Origin: Taxillus chinensis
Lineage: Eukaryota > Streptophyta > Magnoliopsida > Santalales > Loranthaceae
DNA length: 64,000 nucleotides
Direction: 5' to 3'
Assembly: GCA_023512835.1 (NCBI GenBank)
Contig: CM042088.1
Coordinates: 40,528,164-40,592,163, forward strand
The notes under the pieces are model-generated. The model had not been told where the DNA came from. It saw only the letters and a list, made by a program, of their open reading frames with translations, and did no database searches. Below are positions 13,301-26,404 of this stretch, piece after piece (the first letter of the stretch is position 1; each line of letters opens with the position of its first letter). The position numbers and the translations under genes are program-made.

Positions 13301-14008
13301 TATTTTTAAATACAATGGTCATTCCAAATCCTAAGTACACATCAGCACCATCTCATTTACAGACATGTGAAATTGAGAATTAAATGGAAAGATAAAATAA
13401 GAAAAAGTCTAAATACAAGTCTACATACCGGTAATGTGATGACATTTCACTATTCCTAGTAATTTAATCAGACTCAATAAAATAATGTGCAGAAATCTTA
13501 TACCAAGACACTTGTATTTAGAATAATCCAAAAATAAAAGCAGAATTATTCTTTTTATATCAATCATTAATAGATTTGATACTCTTATAATTATTTTATT
13601 CTGTTTAAAAAAATTAACCCTAACAACATGTTGCATGCTTGCCCTTTTTATGCATTTTTTATGTTTGGTTCACAGAATGAACTAGAAAAATAATAAAATA
13701 CCTAATATGTTGTTTGGTTGATAGCATTTAAGTGTGAAGTAGAAAACAACTAGTATAAAAAGATAAATACTCTATGTTATCACAGAAGAGATGCAGGGGC
13801 TTCATGAGAAATGACTTGGAAGGGGAAGGAGCGAAAAATGTGAAAGAAACTTAAATCAATATTAAAAAAGGGGTTTGCCTTGCAAACTAATTACACGAAG
13901 GCAAGGAAAATTATTTACATAAACAAGTTACAACACGGCCTTCACCCACTCCTGCTAATCCGCTAGTACAAAAACTGGTCGACTAAAAGGACCCCTACCC
14001 AGAATTTA
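10346..14008. other. Intergenic; SCAR 3' flank at the right end
   Basis: The stretch contains poly-T (about 10350-10368), many A/T runs and short frames without recognised motifs. The last few hundred bases before 14009 should include the SCAR 3' untranslated region; I could not place its polyadenylation site. Confidence 0.45.
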
Positions 14009-17000
14009 TCAGGCATCACTCCAATTATCATCGTCATCGCTCCCAACAACCTGGCAGTTTCAGAGTACCAAACTTACGGTTGGATACAGAAAACCCACAT
14101 GTTGTTTTGATGATTCGTAAGCAGTTTTCGTGTTTTAAAATAAAGCTTGAAATCCATCAATATTGGTCGGCTATCTCAAGAAGGAAAGAGTGTGTAGAGG
14201 TTTATTTTAAACTCGTTTTAATGCAATGATTGAAACTATAACTCTCGTAATGAATATCTTGTGCAGAGGCATCAAACTACTTACAAATTGTGAACTCCAC
14301 CGAAATCGCATTTTCTTTTGACCCATTTCCTCCTTTTCAGACGAGAGGAAAATTCAAATGTGCAGGAACGAAGATGTTCCATGGCTTAAAAGGTCAGTCG
14401 TCAGAATCATGATGCCATGCATTTAAAAGCGTATAATTTTTCATATACTGCATGAAAAAACTGTCACTCATTTTAGAGTCAACATGGCTTTTGTTTTAAA
14501 CAAATTGATTTCCAATGGAGCTTTAAAATCTCAAATGTGCTCTCCGTCGTAAAAATGTGTAAGTCAAATAGCTCAATTCTCGTAAAATTCACTTTCTTCC
14601 AAGAAAAACATCGGCCCAAAAGCCTTGGGTCTCCTTTCATTGGTACAATTTCCTGTTGCCCTCCCTAGGCTGCGGACAACATGGTTTGTGAAATCATTGA
14701 AATATTTTGAGAAATGTCAAAAATTTTATCCATCTTCCGTTTGCATCTAAAGCTAGAATTTTGAAGGCATCGTATCATATGTATCTCTTCTTTTCCCTTT
14801 TTATCTCTTGTGTTTGGTTACAAAAGAGGCTTGAGGGAGGCTCATAAGGATTCAAACCCCGGGCCTCCACAAGCCAACAAATAATTTGAAACCCTTGAGC
14901 TATTCGTTTAGAAAAGCCAGACACGTGAAGTCGAATAAAACATTTGAAATGCAGGACTTCCATTAAATTTTATACTTCAAAAACGAAACACCACTTAAGT
15001 ATGGGAAAGGAAAGGAGTAAAAAGAGAGATGAGATGAATACCTGGCGAATTGCATTTGCCTTCTCCAAAATTGCAGTGACCTTAGTGTTCGTAGATGGAC
15101 CTGAAGTGATGGATTTTGCCATTGCAATAGGCCGCAAGCTGAAAGACTGACGGAATACAAAAAGAACTTCATAATTTCATACGGGCAGGATCTTGACAGC
15201 CCCCACAAAAACATATATATATATATATATATAGCAAGATCTTGTAACATTGACATCTGTTTTCAGGGCTTCAGTTAACTATAAAACTTCAATCCAGGAC
15301 AAACATAAGCTTTACAAATTAATTTTATATGCGCACAACCTAATAACAGCACCCTATCTTCCATTTCTCTCCTAATAATTTCAAAGATATCATCAAACTG
15401 AGGCATTAGAAAGATGTATAGATGAAAGATAAAAACTGAACTATTAAAACACAACATATCAAAGCAAGACATGCCAATACTAATACAATAAATAAGACAA
15501 TAAGCAAGACATGCCAATACTAATACAATAAATAAGACAATAAGTTGGTTGAATTTTTGAAACCTATACTCGCCTCCATATGCTCACCCACCTTCTATTC
15601 GTGGGAAAGAGAAGCACACAGTTCTAAACTGTTTTTTTTTAATCTTGATTCTAGTTAAAATATTATCAACATACCTTCAGAAAATATTTGTCCATACTTT
15701 AAAAATAATAATAAACTCATCCATATGAGGACTATTTTTACAAAATTACTCTTTCCTGCTAATTTTAAGTTTTCTAAAAATTTCAAAATCAAACAAAATA
15801 GTACAGAATTTTGTCTAGAACAAATTCAGTCTTCACATCTTGAAAGGGAAAATTAAAAAGACACTTCTAATAGACCAAAATATCACAGGATCTTCCTTAA
15901 AAAGAACACAGTTTAAATTGGGAGGGATGCATGACTCAACATGACAAATCTAACTCCTTTCATTCCAAATCATTCCCCATAGAAGAAACATCATATTCAA
16001 TCGTATAAGAAAAGCTACCGTATTGCAAGACTCTGGCTACTTACTCTCGCTCTAATCTGCTGGAGGAAATCCTTCTTTTCATCCATTCCAAAACCGTCTG
16101 AAGAATGCTTTGCTTTTGTTTGAATATTAAACTTCAAATACCCCTGCTGTAGCCCACATAGATATCAAATATGAGTGGATGGGAAGCCACTTGGGTTAAG
16201 TATAAGATCCAACGTTTACAGACAATAAGCCAAAAACACAACTAGTTGATTACTTTGCTTTTGGGGGTCAATATTAAGGTTTCTTCAACAATATGCAGTT
16301 TATTAGAGGGGCCAGGCCTAGTGTGCTGAGAAATGCTAGACTCCAAAATCTTCATATCAAATACACCATCTTGTCTGCTTTCTGCCTCATTGGAAAGAGA
16401 CTTCATAGTTTGGCATTGCAGGGGAGGTGCAGGTGGGGGCACTGGTATAACCTCATTTGGTGGTTGCAGCCTGGAGATATCCACACTAGAAATATTTTCA
16501 GGTTCTTTCTGAATTAGTGGGTCCAGAGCATCAAAACTTGGAAGCTCAGGTAAGTGACCACAATGAAATAATTCCACTCCATTTCCAGGGCATGAGTTTT
16601 CACATACACTATTACCCTGAATGCCTTTGGGGGTGTTCCCCTCAAACTCCAAAGAATTTGAAATGGATTCCACATCCAGTGAAGAGATTCTGGGTAAAGC
16701 ATCATATAGATTATGGTCCATGTTTTGAGGGGTTTCACCCAATTCCCACTGTTCAGAATTTGAATCAGAGTGGTGACAAAGATCTTCATCTGACAAGTAT
16801 GGAGATGATCTACAGAATGTGTCATCATCAGAATTTGAGCCGCTTTCATCAGGTGGAATAATAGCCTCTGGGACCAACTGAAAAGAAGGAAACATATCAC
16901 CAATGTTTTCATGGGACTCACTCTTGTCAGGAAATTTCAGTTGCAAATTAGGAGCCTCAAAGCCAAATGTAGGTTGAAAAGATATTTTCATATGTTCCAG

Positions 17001-20000
17001 TGGTGGGGAAGAAGAAGGAGAATGTACAAGAAATCCATAATCAAGCTGGTGTATTGAGGTCATTTCAGATGGAACCTGACATGCAACACTGCCATGTCCA
17101 CCAGCTGGTTCAGACCTGTCATCACCATGGGCAAGTGGAGCTTTACTTTGGGAACCATTTCCAGTAGTTTTGGGGGTCAGCCCAGGCAACAGTAATGAGT
17201 TTGCATCATCCTTCTGTTTTGCAAAAGTATATGTGATTTTAGCATCCGGATCATCTGACATTTCAGCTTCTGGCAACACTTTGCTTGATAATTCACTTGG
17301 TTCATTCATAGCACACTCACAGGCACGCTTGAGTATAATGCTATGATGATGATCACTATTTTTTTCAAGTTCCCCATCAACAGAAGCCATTGAAATTTCC
17401 ATAAATGCATTCTTATTAGGAATAGCATCTTCAAGATCATTTCCAAAAATAGGGAATTTTGAACTCACATCCTTTTCAGTGTTTTTAGATCCCTTAACCG
17501 AGATGTCCATTTCTCCTTTACATGCGTTATGACCAATGATTGTGTTCTTAGGACTAGTGTCATCTTTGAATTTGGCAATAGATTCTACCCTTGCAGTATG
17601 TGACACAGCAAAATCTGGAGGTTTTGATGGCTGAAGTCCTAAAAGGCCACCATTTGTCCAGAACTTCACTGGCTGATCTGGAAATTCTTCAACAGTTTCT
17701 CGTGAGTTGGATAAATTGGTTTGGATCTTAGAACCACTTGTAGCCTCAGAACTCAAATATGTGGAGCTAGAAGATGATAGAACACTACAATCAGCTTCAA
17801 ATTTTGAACATTCAGGATTACCAGTACTTTCATGGATATCAATGATTGATGGATTAGAAATAGTGGAGCTTGTTGATAAACGATCTGTACTATTATAATC
17901 ATATTTTAAATGAATAGGATTACCAGCACTTACACATATATCAGCCACCAATGACCTCACTATGATACTATCACCACTTGGAGCTTGAGGGGCACTGGTG
18001 GAACATGAAAATGATGAATCAGTATAGACAGATTCAAATGTTGAACAAACATTATCAGAATTTTCACAGTTAGCAACAACTGGTAAGCTGGTAATTATCT
18101 TATCCTCGCCTGAAGCCTGAGTACCAACAGACTCAAAATTTGAAAAATCAAGGCCCCAAACACTTTCACAGATATCAACTGGTAACCTGTTTATCGTCTT
18201 ATCACCACTTACAGCATGAGGGCTGCAGACAGATCCAGAGAATGATTCCTTAACAAGTTCAAATTTGAAATTCCCAAAATTATCAGAACTTTGACAGCCA
18301 TTTGCCACTGGTAAACTGGTTGTAATTTGATTAGCACTTGAAACCTGAGCACTGTGAACCTCTGGGCTAGGAGATAATTGAATGCTACTATCAGACACAA
18401 AATCTGAAGAATCATGATTACCAGCAGTTTCACGGATATTAACAACCAGTGACCTGGTTGTGATCTTGTCGGTGATTGGAGCCTGAGAGCTACAGAATGA
18501 GCTAGAAGATGATGGTTCAGCACTAAAAGATTCAAATGTTGAACCAAAATTATCAGAATTTTCACTGTAATCAATAACCATCAAACCAGTGATGATATTA
18601 CTCTCGCTTGAAGCCTGAGCACTTTGACCTGCAGAGCTGTAATTCCTAAATGATTCGAGGTTTGAATAGTCAGCATTACAGGCACTGTCACAGATATCAA
18701 CATCAGGGAATTTAGTTATGATCTCATCACCTATTGGAGCAAAAGCAATGCAGTCATCAGGGCATGAGGGGGGTGGTTTGCTACTAACAAATTTAGATTT
18801 CAAGCAAATGGGATCCTCGGCACTTGCAAGACAGCTAACCAGTGAATCCTGTTGATCCGATGATTTTCCAGCTGTTTCGAGTAGCTGTTCATGCTCTGTA
18901 CAAACTGAACTACATAAATGCCTGGACATTCCTTGGTCAGAGGAAATGCAAGATGCAGTATATTGTTTGGAATCTTTGGAACCAAATGGATGATGATCTG
19001 AAGGATACACTGTGAACACATGCAGTCTGGCGTCCATTGCATCATTGTTAAGGTTGGGGTAATGTTTCTGTACTTCCCCTTTTGTTTGGCAATCAATATC
19101 ACTTTCAGATTCGGATTCAATGGTGTTGAGGGCATCCATGTAATCATCTGTGTCACTTTCAATTCCATCAAACTGATCACTGCCAGAGATGAAATTAGGC
19201 ACGTCACTAATATCAGGGCCATTGACTTCGATATAATTAACAGAACCACTCTCTTGTACATCCAAATGAGATTTGATTGTTAGCATCTCCAGAGATTTAT
19301 TGTCCGTATCATTTTCAATTTCATCACGTTGGTCACCGCCAGCAATCAACTTAGGAAAAAGTTCACTAATGTAGGGGTTATCTACATTCATATGATCACC
19401 AGATCCTCTCATATGATCAAGTAAATCCAAATGAGAGTTGATTGCTAGCGTTTCTGGAGATTTATTGTCCACATCGTCTTCAATTTCATCAAGTTGGTCA
19501 CCACCAGAGATCAACTTAGGAAAAAGCTCACTAATATAAGAACTATCTGCATTAATATGATCAACAGATCCACTGTCCAGCACATCCAAATGAGATTTGA
19601 TTGCTAGCATCTCCAGAGATTTATTGTCTGTATCACTTTCAATTTCATCACATTGGTCGCTGCCAGAGATCAACTTAGGAAAAAGCTCACTAATATAAGG
19701 GCTATCCACTTTAATATGATCAACAGATCCACTGTCCTGTACATCCAAATGAGAGTTGATTGCTAGCAACTCCAAAGATTTATCGTCCATGTCACTTTCA
19801 ATTTCATCATGTTGATCACCAGCCGGGATCAACTTAGGGAAAGCTTCACTAACATAATGACTAACCACTATACCATTATCAACAGAACTACGCTCCTGTA
19901 CATCCAATTGAGAGTTGATTTCTAGCAGTTGATCACCACCTGAGATCAATTTCGGAAAAGGTGCACTAATGTAAGTGTTATCTGCTATAATAGAATCAAC

Positions 20001-23000
20001 AGAAACACTCTCCCGGGCATCCAAATTGGAGTCAACTGCTAACATCTCTGGAGATTCATCCTTTGTGTCACTTTTAATTTCAGTCAGCTGACCACCACCA
20101 GATATTGAATTAGGAAAAGGTTCGCTAGTATATGAGTCATCAATTTTAACATAATCAAAGGATACTGTCTCCTGCACATCCAAATGAGAGTCGGTTGCCA
20201 GTATCTCCGGATATTTATCAGATCCATCTTGTTCAACATTACACTTCACTATTTCTGGCATAATGTTATCATTATCAAAATGAATATCAGCTTCATTGAA
20301 ACTTTCAGTGGATCTTGTCTCCTGTGTCCCCAAGTTATCCGTAGGAAGGATCACTTGGGAGTAACCATCATCTTGTTGAGCCTTAGCCTCAAGTATTTCT
20401 GTCTTTTCATCCCATGTAACAAAAGATGAATTCATGAGATCTCCATCCACAACCCTATTGCACTCAACAAGATAAGCAGCAGGGTCAAGGTCAACACAAT
20501 GCAGTCTATTTATCTTTGGGGAGGGAATGATTTCAAGTTCCTCTTCTTCGGGTTGCACGAGCCTACTGGAATTCTGCATCTTTAACCTAAAAGAGAGCAA
20601 TTCTGCAGATTCTTCTTCAGGTTGCCCGGTTGAATCAAAATGGTATTCATTATAGTTTGATGTACTTCTTGAATCAAACGACTTTGATTTGGTCCCCAAA
20701 ACAGATTTTGATGTTCTGTTAAATGTGAAGGCAGGCTGAGGAGATGTTTTCCCATTAACATTTGAAGTAATGAACTGCATTCTGCAACGACAGATATCAA
20801 GAAAATTAATTACAGAACCTGGCATGGCAATAATTTCCAAGTTGAACTAAAGTCCAAGCGACAAAAAATTTACACAAAGAAATTCTAAGAATTGCATAAA
20901 TGCATGGCAAAAGTAAAGCACCTGGTACAACGACTAGGCATGGATTCACTATGCAGAACACGTCCATTCCTCGATGACTTTTTTTTCTGTCCAATGAGAC
21001 ATTATAAGGTGGCAGTTTTGATAAAAATTTAGAAACATAAATAAATACAAAAATGACATATGACAGAAAACATGAATCAATGAGTCTTCCTTCAACAAAT
21101 TTAACTTGCAAAACCACGCTATTTTTTTTTTGCTTTTTTAGAATGGTTGATTTTAAAACCTTAATCAAAATATAACCCTGTGTGCATATTCAAAAAAAAA
21201 AAAAACAGTTCTTAACTCCATCTGCAATCATCTCAGGTAAGACAGTGATAAGCTAAAGAAGTTATTTAGATTTTGGTTGGCATGCAGAATCAGGGTTGCA
21301 GTAGAATTATTGAGGTTTGAGATTCCAGCCATTTGCATTTTTCAGAAACATTATGGATGTGATTTTGTATGGAATCATGGTTTCTTAAGTTGTTGACAGA
21401 ATCATATGATGAAACTTTGTTAGAATTGCAGAAAAGTAGCTATACTCTTAAATGATAATACTGTGATGAATCTTCCAGGATAACTTAAAGCCTGATAACA
21501 CTGGTGGTATTGTGCACACACATATGTTGGTATGCTGGTTGGTTAGATTGGTTTGCTATCCCAGGTGTTTTGTCTCTCGTTTTGTTGTGTTATTTATCTC
21601 GCCAGATTGTGACTGAACCAGAGCCGGAATAATAGTTTAAGATGCATTATTTTTCTAGTGAAACAAACTACAATTGAATCAAAGCCAACACAGGAATCAT
21701 GACATGGATCACAGTTATTTTCATTCAAGCTCGTCAAAGCACCAAGGCAATCAAGGCAATAGAGGGTCTGGCTAGGTTTTTAAAAACTGTTTCTAACTAT
21801 TTTCTTTTTCCAAATCTAAATTCAACTTTGGTATGAAATTTAAATTAATTTTTTATTTTTTATTTTACTTTTTATTTATTTTTTATTTACTTTATTACAT
21901 GGACCTATCATATATTTTTCTATTCCTTGTGAGACCTTTTTTTTACAAAAAATATTCTTTTTAAAACGCATTTTTTCTCCTCTCAAACAGAATTTGTTAT
22001 CGAAATTCAAAATCATAAAAATAGAATATAAAAATAAAAACAAGTATCGAACGACTCTTGATATACAAAAATCATCTTCCAAATTTTTATCATTATTGAC
22101 ATTCTCCTTTAACCTCCAAAGCTACATGTCCTCATTTCTCAGTTTTCTTGATCTATTATGGCCTTGATATGATATATATGTCTCAATTTCTCTATCAATC
22201 ATAACCCATGTAATTTCATTAGTAGAATGAACCAAATCAATTAGCTGGCTAGTCATTCATTCACTACTCTAATCTAGCTCTGAAGCATTAAACGATTAGG
22301 ATATATTTGTTTGGGATATTTTCTATTATCCTTTTTAAAATATAATAGCTATTTGCAAGTAAAAAAATTGAAAACCGAAAACAACAAAAGTTTATTTTCA
22401 CTTTTTAGGTCCTAGAGAATAAAAATAGCATTTTATTGTTTTCAGTTTTATGCTTTTTATACTAAAAACAGCTATCACATTTTAAAAACGAAAACAAAAA
22501 ACAGGCAAAACAAACATGCTCTAGTTTCTATACTTTTTCTTCCTATCTTGAAGCACTAGAGAATCGGATTTTGGATCATGAATAGAGTCAACATTATTGG
22601 TCCTACTTCCAATGTTGGTAGTAGTACCATCAATAGTCATTCCAATTACACCTAAACAAACATAAGTTACATAAGAGTGTCAAGGGAAAATATTGAAATG
22701 GACATCATTCCATCAAGAATACTAAACATGATAAATCTCACAAATTTAAATTTAAATTTATTTATGATGTTTATAATGATATAATTTCGAGAGCAAAATC
22801 AAATATTAAAAATACATAACTAAACTAACACAGTAACACCAACACGACGTAACACCACATCATTTCCTTTCAATTAAATTTTAAATTAAATTGGAATTTA
22901 GAAAGGGTAGACTTACTATCGGAGTTTGGTTGCTGCTGGAGAAGGAGTGTGCGATCCTAACAAAGACAAATAGAGAGCAATGGGAGAGGGGGAGAGATTG

Positions 23001-26000
23001 GTGTTGACACGACACCACACCACATCAATCATTGAGACTTGAAAGATGATCGGCGAAGGATAGCTTCTACTTGGCAATGAAGAAACTGACCACAACTCGA
23101 ATAGCAAGAGTGGGAGAGAGCTGACTATCCTTGTCAATTTTGTCGAATGATTGTAGTTCGCAACAAAACGTAGGAGATGGGACGACACAAACTATGCATG
23201 GAAGGCAAGGATCCATTTTGTGCCTTGTTTTTAAATTTAAAAAAAAAAACAAGGCAATCACATGGATCGCTTGAGACACTTCAGGCGCATGCCTTTTAGC
23301 TGTTAGACAAGGCGCACATGCACCTTACAGGTTTTACAGCACCTACATGTTTAGGAGGCACTTTAATAGCCTTGTTATCATTTTGGTTGCTCTAGTAATA
23401 CATGCCTTTTATTATTAATAATAATAGTAAATTTGTCTTAAAAAAAAGTTGTAACATTGTCTATATTCCAAGTGTTGAAAGTATGCCTAATGTCGTTGGC
23501 CTATAACATTATTTGTTGGTGAGGTCGCTTAACCTAACTCCAAGCCTATATATTTGTATTTTTGGTATCATAATAATTATCTACTTCCATTTTCAATCCT
23601 CAATCTTTCAACACTTTTATTATATTATGAAATTACATGATTAAATTTTTCAAAATATCTGCAAGCCATGAGGTTTATGTACCTTGTTTTACGAGCCTTT
23701 TTTATCTCTTTGGATTTTCTTAGCATTTTCATTATTTTCATTGCCATCTGATGCTCTTTTATTATATTATGAAACTACATGATTAAAATTTGCAAAATGT
23801 CCACAGGCCTTGAGGTTAATGTACCTTGCTTTTCCGAGCCTTTTTATCTCTTTGGATTTTCTCAGCATTTTCATCATTGCAATCTGATGCTCTTTTAAAA
23901 AATGTTGGATCTGAATACCTCTTCAAACATGATCCTGGACCACCGATATCAAACCTGATAAGAAGCAGAAGATGTCAGTGTTTTGCACAGAGCAAGGACC
24001 CAGAATAAAATTACAGTTGCCAAACATACTTGTCAAGCAAGTGCAAGCTTGGAGGATAACGACATTCTTCATAATTATCCATGATAAATCGTGGTAAGTC
24101 ATTATATATGAAATGATTTTGTTGGCTTCGAATATGAGGATGCCAGTCAGAACCTGCAAAGCAACTGATTTTCATCAAGTACTTGAATTATTGAAATATT
24201 ATTGTGGTATTTACAATGAGTCTTGAACATATAAAAAAATAAGTTTTTAAGTTTCAGTGAACCAATTTAAGAAAAATTACAATGAATCTTAACTGAGTCA
24301 ATCATTCTCAGTAATAATTCGGTTACAATCTAGTTCATCAATTTCAAAATCAAATTGTTCCCAAGTGCAATAAAAAATATAGAGCCTCAGCACCCATTTA
24401 GATAATGCTAGATTTCAATTGGAAGGCCTGGGGAGAAATTTAAGACAGCCGACTCAGGTTACGACTTCTAGAAGCATATGTTCAGTAAAGTAGCAATATT
24501 TCAACGAGGAAAAGCAGATGTCCCAATTTGCAAACTATTTCAGCAAAATAATAAGTCATACCAGCCGAGTAAGCAAAGTGTATGTGACCAGTTTGAGCTA
24601 GCATAGCCTTCTCTAGTCGAGGAAGAGCAGCTTCAATGTTTTGTGCACGAACCCTTAGGTTACGACTTCGAGAGGATGTATTTATCACTTGCTCCTGTAA
24701 GCCATGGAAAACCTCTGCTGCAAATCTACAAGATGCAAGAGAACCGGTTTTAGATATAGTATTGTATAAATATCACAACCTAGAAAATAACCTGGTCATT
24801 AAACATTTAGTCTGGTAAATTTGCAAACATATACACGTAAATAATGTTAGTTCATACACAGAAATAAAGTAACACCCTATCAATTCTTTAATTCAGGTAA
24901 GATGTGTGTAAGCTGTAAGTCCATCAGATGCATATGGCCAGTCTATGGAGAGTCCAAAACCTACACATTGATATCTCATGTGAACAAAGGATAGAGTCAT
25001 TTTCCCATTAAGGTTGCTAAGTGGCCAATTAGTTTTTTTTTATCATTTTATCTCAACAATCCTCTCCCCACTGAGAACATTTGAAGGATAAGAAGCCATG
25101 CATATAATAGGGACACAGAGATCGATACAGACCACAAGTAAAAATTGAAGCATTTTATGTTTTACAAGTGCACACTAGTTGAAGCAAGAATATCATGTAA
25201 CACAAGCGTTAGGCTATTCTATAGCCTAAAAACCTCAAAATGAAGGGCCTAAGACCTCAAATTTGATCTCTTAGGTAAACACAGTATAGAATTTTCAATC
25301 AAGGAATCTAAATATCAATAGGGGAAAAATCACCATCTTTCCAATAATGGATCCTCCCATAAATCATAATGCTTATTTTATGCCTGCGCTAAGAGTGATC
25401 ATCCAATTACTGTTCTCCCATCGCAATTGCACACTCATCATCTCCCTAGTGGACAAAAGCATATGAAGAAGCCATGGCTCTTAAAAGTAAATGCTGGGTA
25501 AATCCATCAATACATTACATGCAACAACTACAAACTCAAATGAACAACCAGAGCCTCTTTGGGCCTATGTGTCACCACATAAATTTTTATAAAAATAATT
25601 AAAAAAAACTTATTAACGAATAAAGCAAAGCAAATCCATTGGAGGATTATAAAAAAAAAAAAAAAAAAGTCCGATGAAAGGGTTGTTGCTATCCATTCTA
25701 ATAACTAATAATTGGTTGAAATGAGTAACTAAACGGAATGTCGGAATAGAATAGAAAGACTTTTCTCATCACCTCCTAATAATGGATCTTCACAACTAGA
25801 AAAGCCTAATATGGATAATACATACACTCCAATTGATCTATCAAAATTCTAATTGTTTTGTAGGGAATCAAAATATTTCTAACAAAACCATTGATAATTT
25901 AAGCTCTGTAAGTTTAACCTAGTATAAATCGAAATTTATTAATATATATATATATATTCATATTAAGTAGCATTAAGCTTCAGCACACTAGAAACTCAGC

Positions 26001-26362
26001 CTAAGATTTTCTCACAGCTATCACTATGACAATAATCTCTATATGGAAAACAAACAATCATGAAACGAAGTTTCCAGATTTCTATATTTTTCATTCTGAT
26101 TTTTCATTCACGCTCACTCCACGCATTGAATTGAGAAAATGAAATCCCTAACTAAGCGAAACTAAGAAGGACAAAAAAAAAAAATCAAGCACAAGAACGA
26201 GAGGTACTCAGCAAGATCGCCTAGCTGGCGCAAGATCCCAACGAGTCCGGTGACGGCGACGCCGTCCAGCACTGCTTTGGTGTCATCGGAGTTGGCGTGT
26301 CCGTACAGCTCCGGCTGCCCGAGTCCGTACTCGTTCCTCACCTCAACCCTCACCAGAGGCAT
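14009..26362 (-). CDS. SCAR3: SCAR/WAVE family protein, SCAR1/SCAR3-like; nine coding exons
   Basis: This is the activating subunit of the WAVE regulatory complex, which switches on Arp2/3 actin nucleation (trichome and pavement-cell shape in plants). Coding exons on the minus strand: 26362-26208, 24725-24562, 24153-24030, 23954-23825, 20986-20922, 20781-16254, 16146-16045, 15146-15042, 14050-14009. All eight introns are GT-AG and every phase closes, giving 1,804 residues. The SCAR homology domain is residues 1-191 ([20 protein letters not shown], later [20 protein letters not shown] and [13 protein letters not shown]). Conserved blocks in the giant exon include [18 protein letters not shown] (about 1255), [10 protein letters not shown] (about 1476), [11 protein letters not shown] (about 1540) and a proline run (about 1660). 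The WH2 core [14 protein letters not shown] (1778-1791) and acidic tail [11 protein letters not shown] form the Arp2/3-activating end. The protein is longer than the Arabidopsis SCARs I remember, because of two internal repeat families. The SHD wording favours the SCAR1/SCAR3 branch; the exact paralogue is uncertain. Confidence 0.93.
14797..14905 (-). mobile_element. tRNA-derived SINE in SCAR intron 8
   Basis: On the minus strand an A-box-like word TAGCTCAAGGG (14892-14902) is followed about 33 bases later by the B box GGTTTGAATCC (14848-14858), then ATGAGCCTCC and a CTTTTGTAACC tail, an arrangement common in plant SINEs. The segment lies wholly within the intron between the WH2 exon and the acidic-tail exon. 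It does not fold as a full tRNA. The exact ends are approximate. Confidence 0.55.
17750..18790 (-). repeat. Second repeat family within the SCAR giant exon
   Basis: This is coding sequence in which blocks of roughly 50-65 residues recur with a diverged pattern: a D/N-K-I-x-T-x-L-x-V core, then C/I-x-x-(S/T), then N/D and SxFES-like words, with Ser-rich spacers and recurring SSQAP/CSPHA-like segments. I count at least six recognisable copies. They lie between the acidic repeats and the conserved [10 protein letters not shown] block. The region looks intrinsically disordered; no function is known to me. Confidence 0.6.
19130..20230 (-). repeat. Seven tandem ~50-residue acidic repeats in the SCAR exon
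   Basis: Seven units recur in frame. Each carries a [14 protein letters not shown] word (variants such as [23 protein letters not shown]), then an acidic [15 protein letters not shown] stretch, then [12 protein letters not shown] and a short VDHI-type linker. One unit is shortened and lacks the middle acidic stretch. In SCAR proteins I recall, an acidic segment of this kind, ending in [17 protein letters not shown], is present once; here that ending follows the last unit. The array lies at about residues 395-765. Confidence 0.8.
22297..22523. mobile_element. MITE-like inverted repeat in SCAR intron 4
   Basis: Two imperfect inverted arms of about 65 bp face each other. The left begins TAGGATATATTTGTTTGGG and the right, reverse-complemented, begins TAGAGCATGTTTGTTTTG; both continue into a TTTTTAAAATRTRATAGCT word. 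The centre is short and AT-rich with no coding potential. I could not see a clear target duplication, so the superfamily is open. Confidence 0.5.
23614..23893 (-). repeat. Tandem duplication of the 3' half of SCAR exon 4 and its donor
   Basis: Two adjacent copies of about 140 bp match closely: 23757-23893 (the used exon end, donor and first part of the intron) and 23614-23756 (inside intron 4). The spare copy repeats the [18 protein letters not shown] stretch and the GTACAT donor, but has one extra A in the run before the KAR codons, which shifts its frame. It has lost coding value but keeps a splice donor. Confidence 0.8.
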
Positions 26363-26370
26363 GTCTCCAC

Positions 26371-26404
<34 letters not shown>
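26371..26404. repeat. (CT)n tract just before the SCAR start codon
   Basis: A 34-base CT tract with one interruption ends eight bases from the SCAR ATG and reads as GA on the coding strand. It extends an upstream in-frame ATG into a run of Arg-Glu codons, but the conserved family start MPLVR is at 26362, so I take the tract as leader. A second (GA)n tract lies at 26552-26584. Confidence 0.85.

Noticed and set aside
14800..14905. Possible tRNA gene
   Set aside because: A and B box words are present, but no acceptor stem or anticodon arm can be drawn. A SINE fits better.
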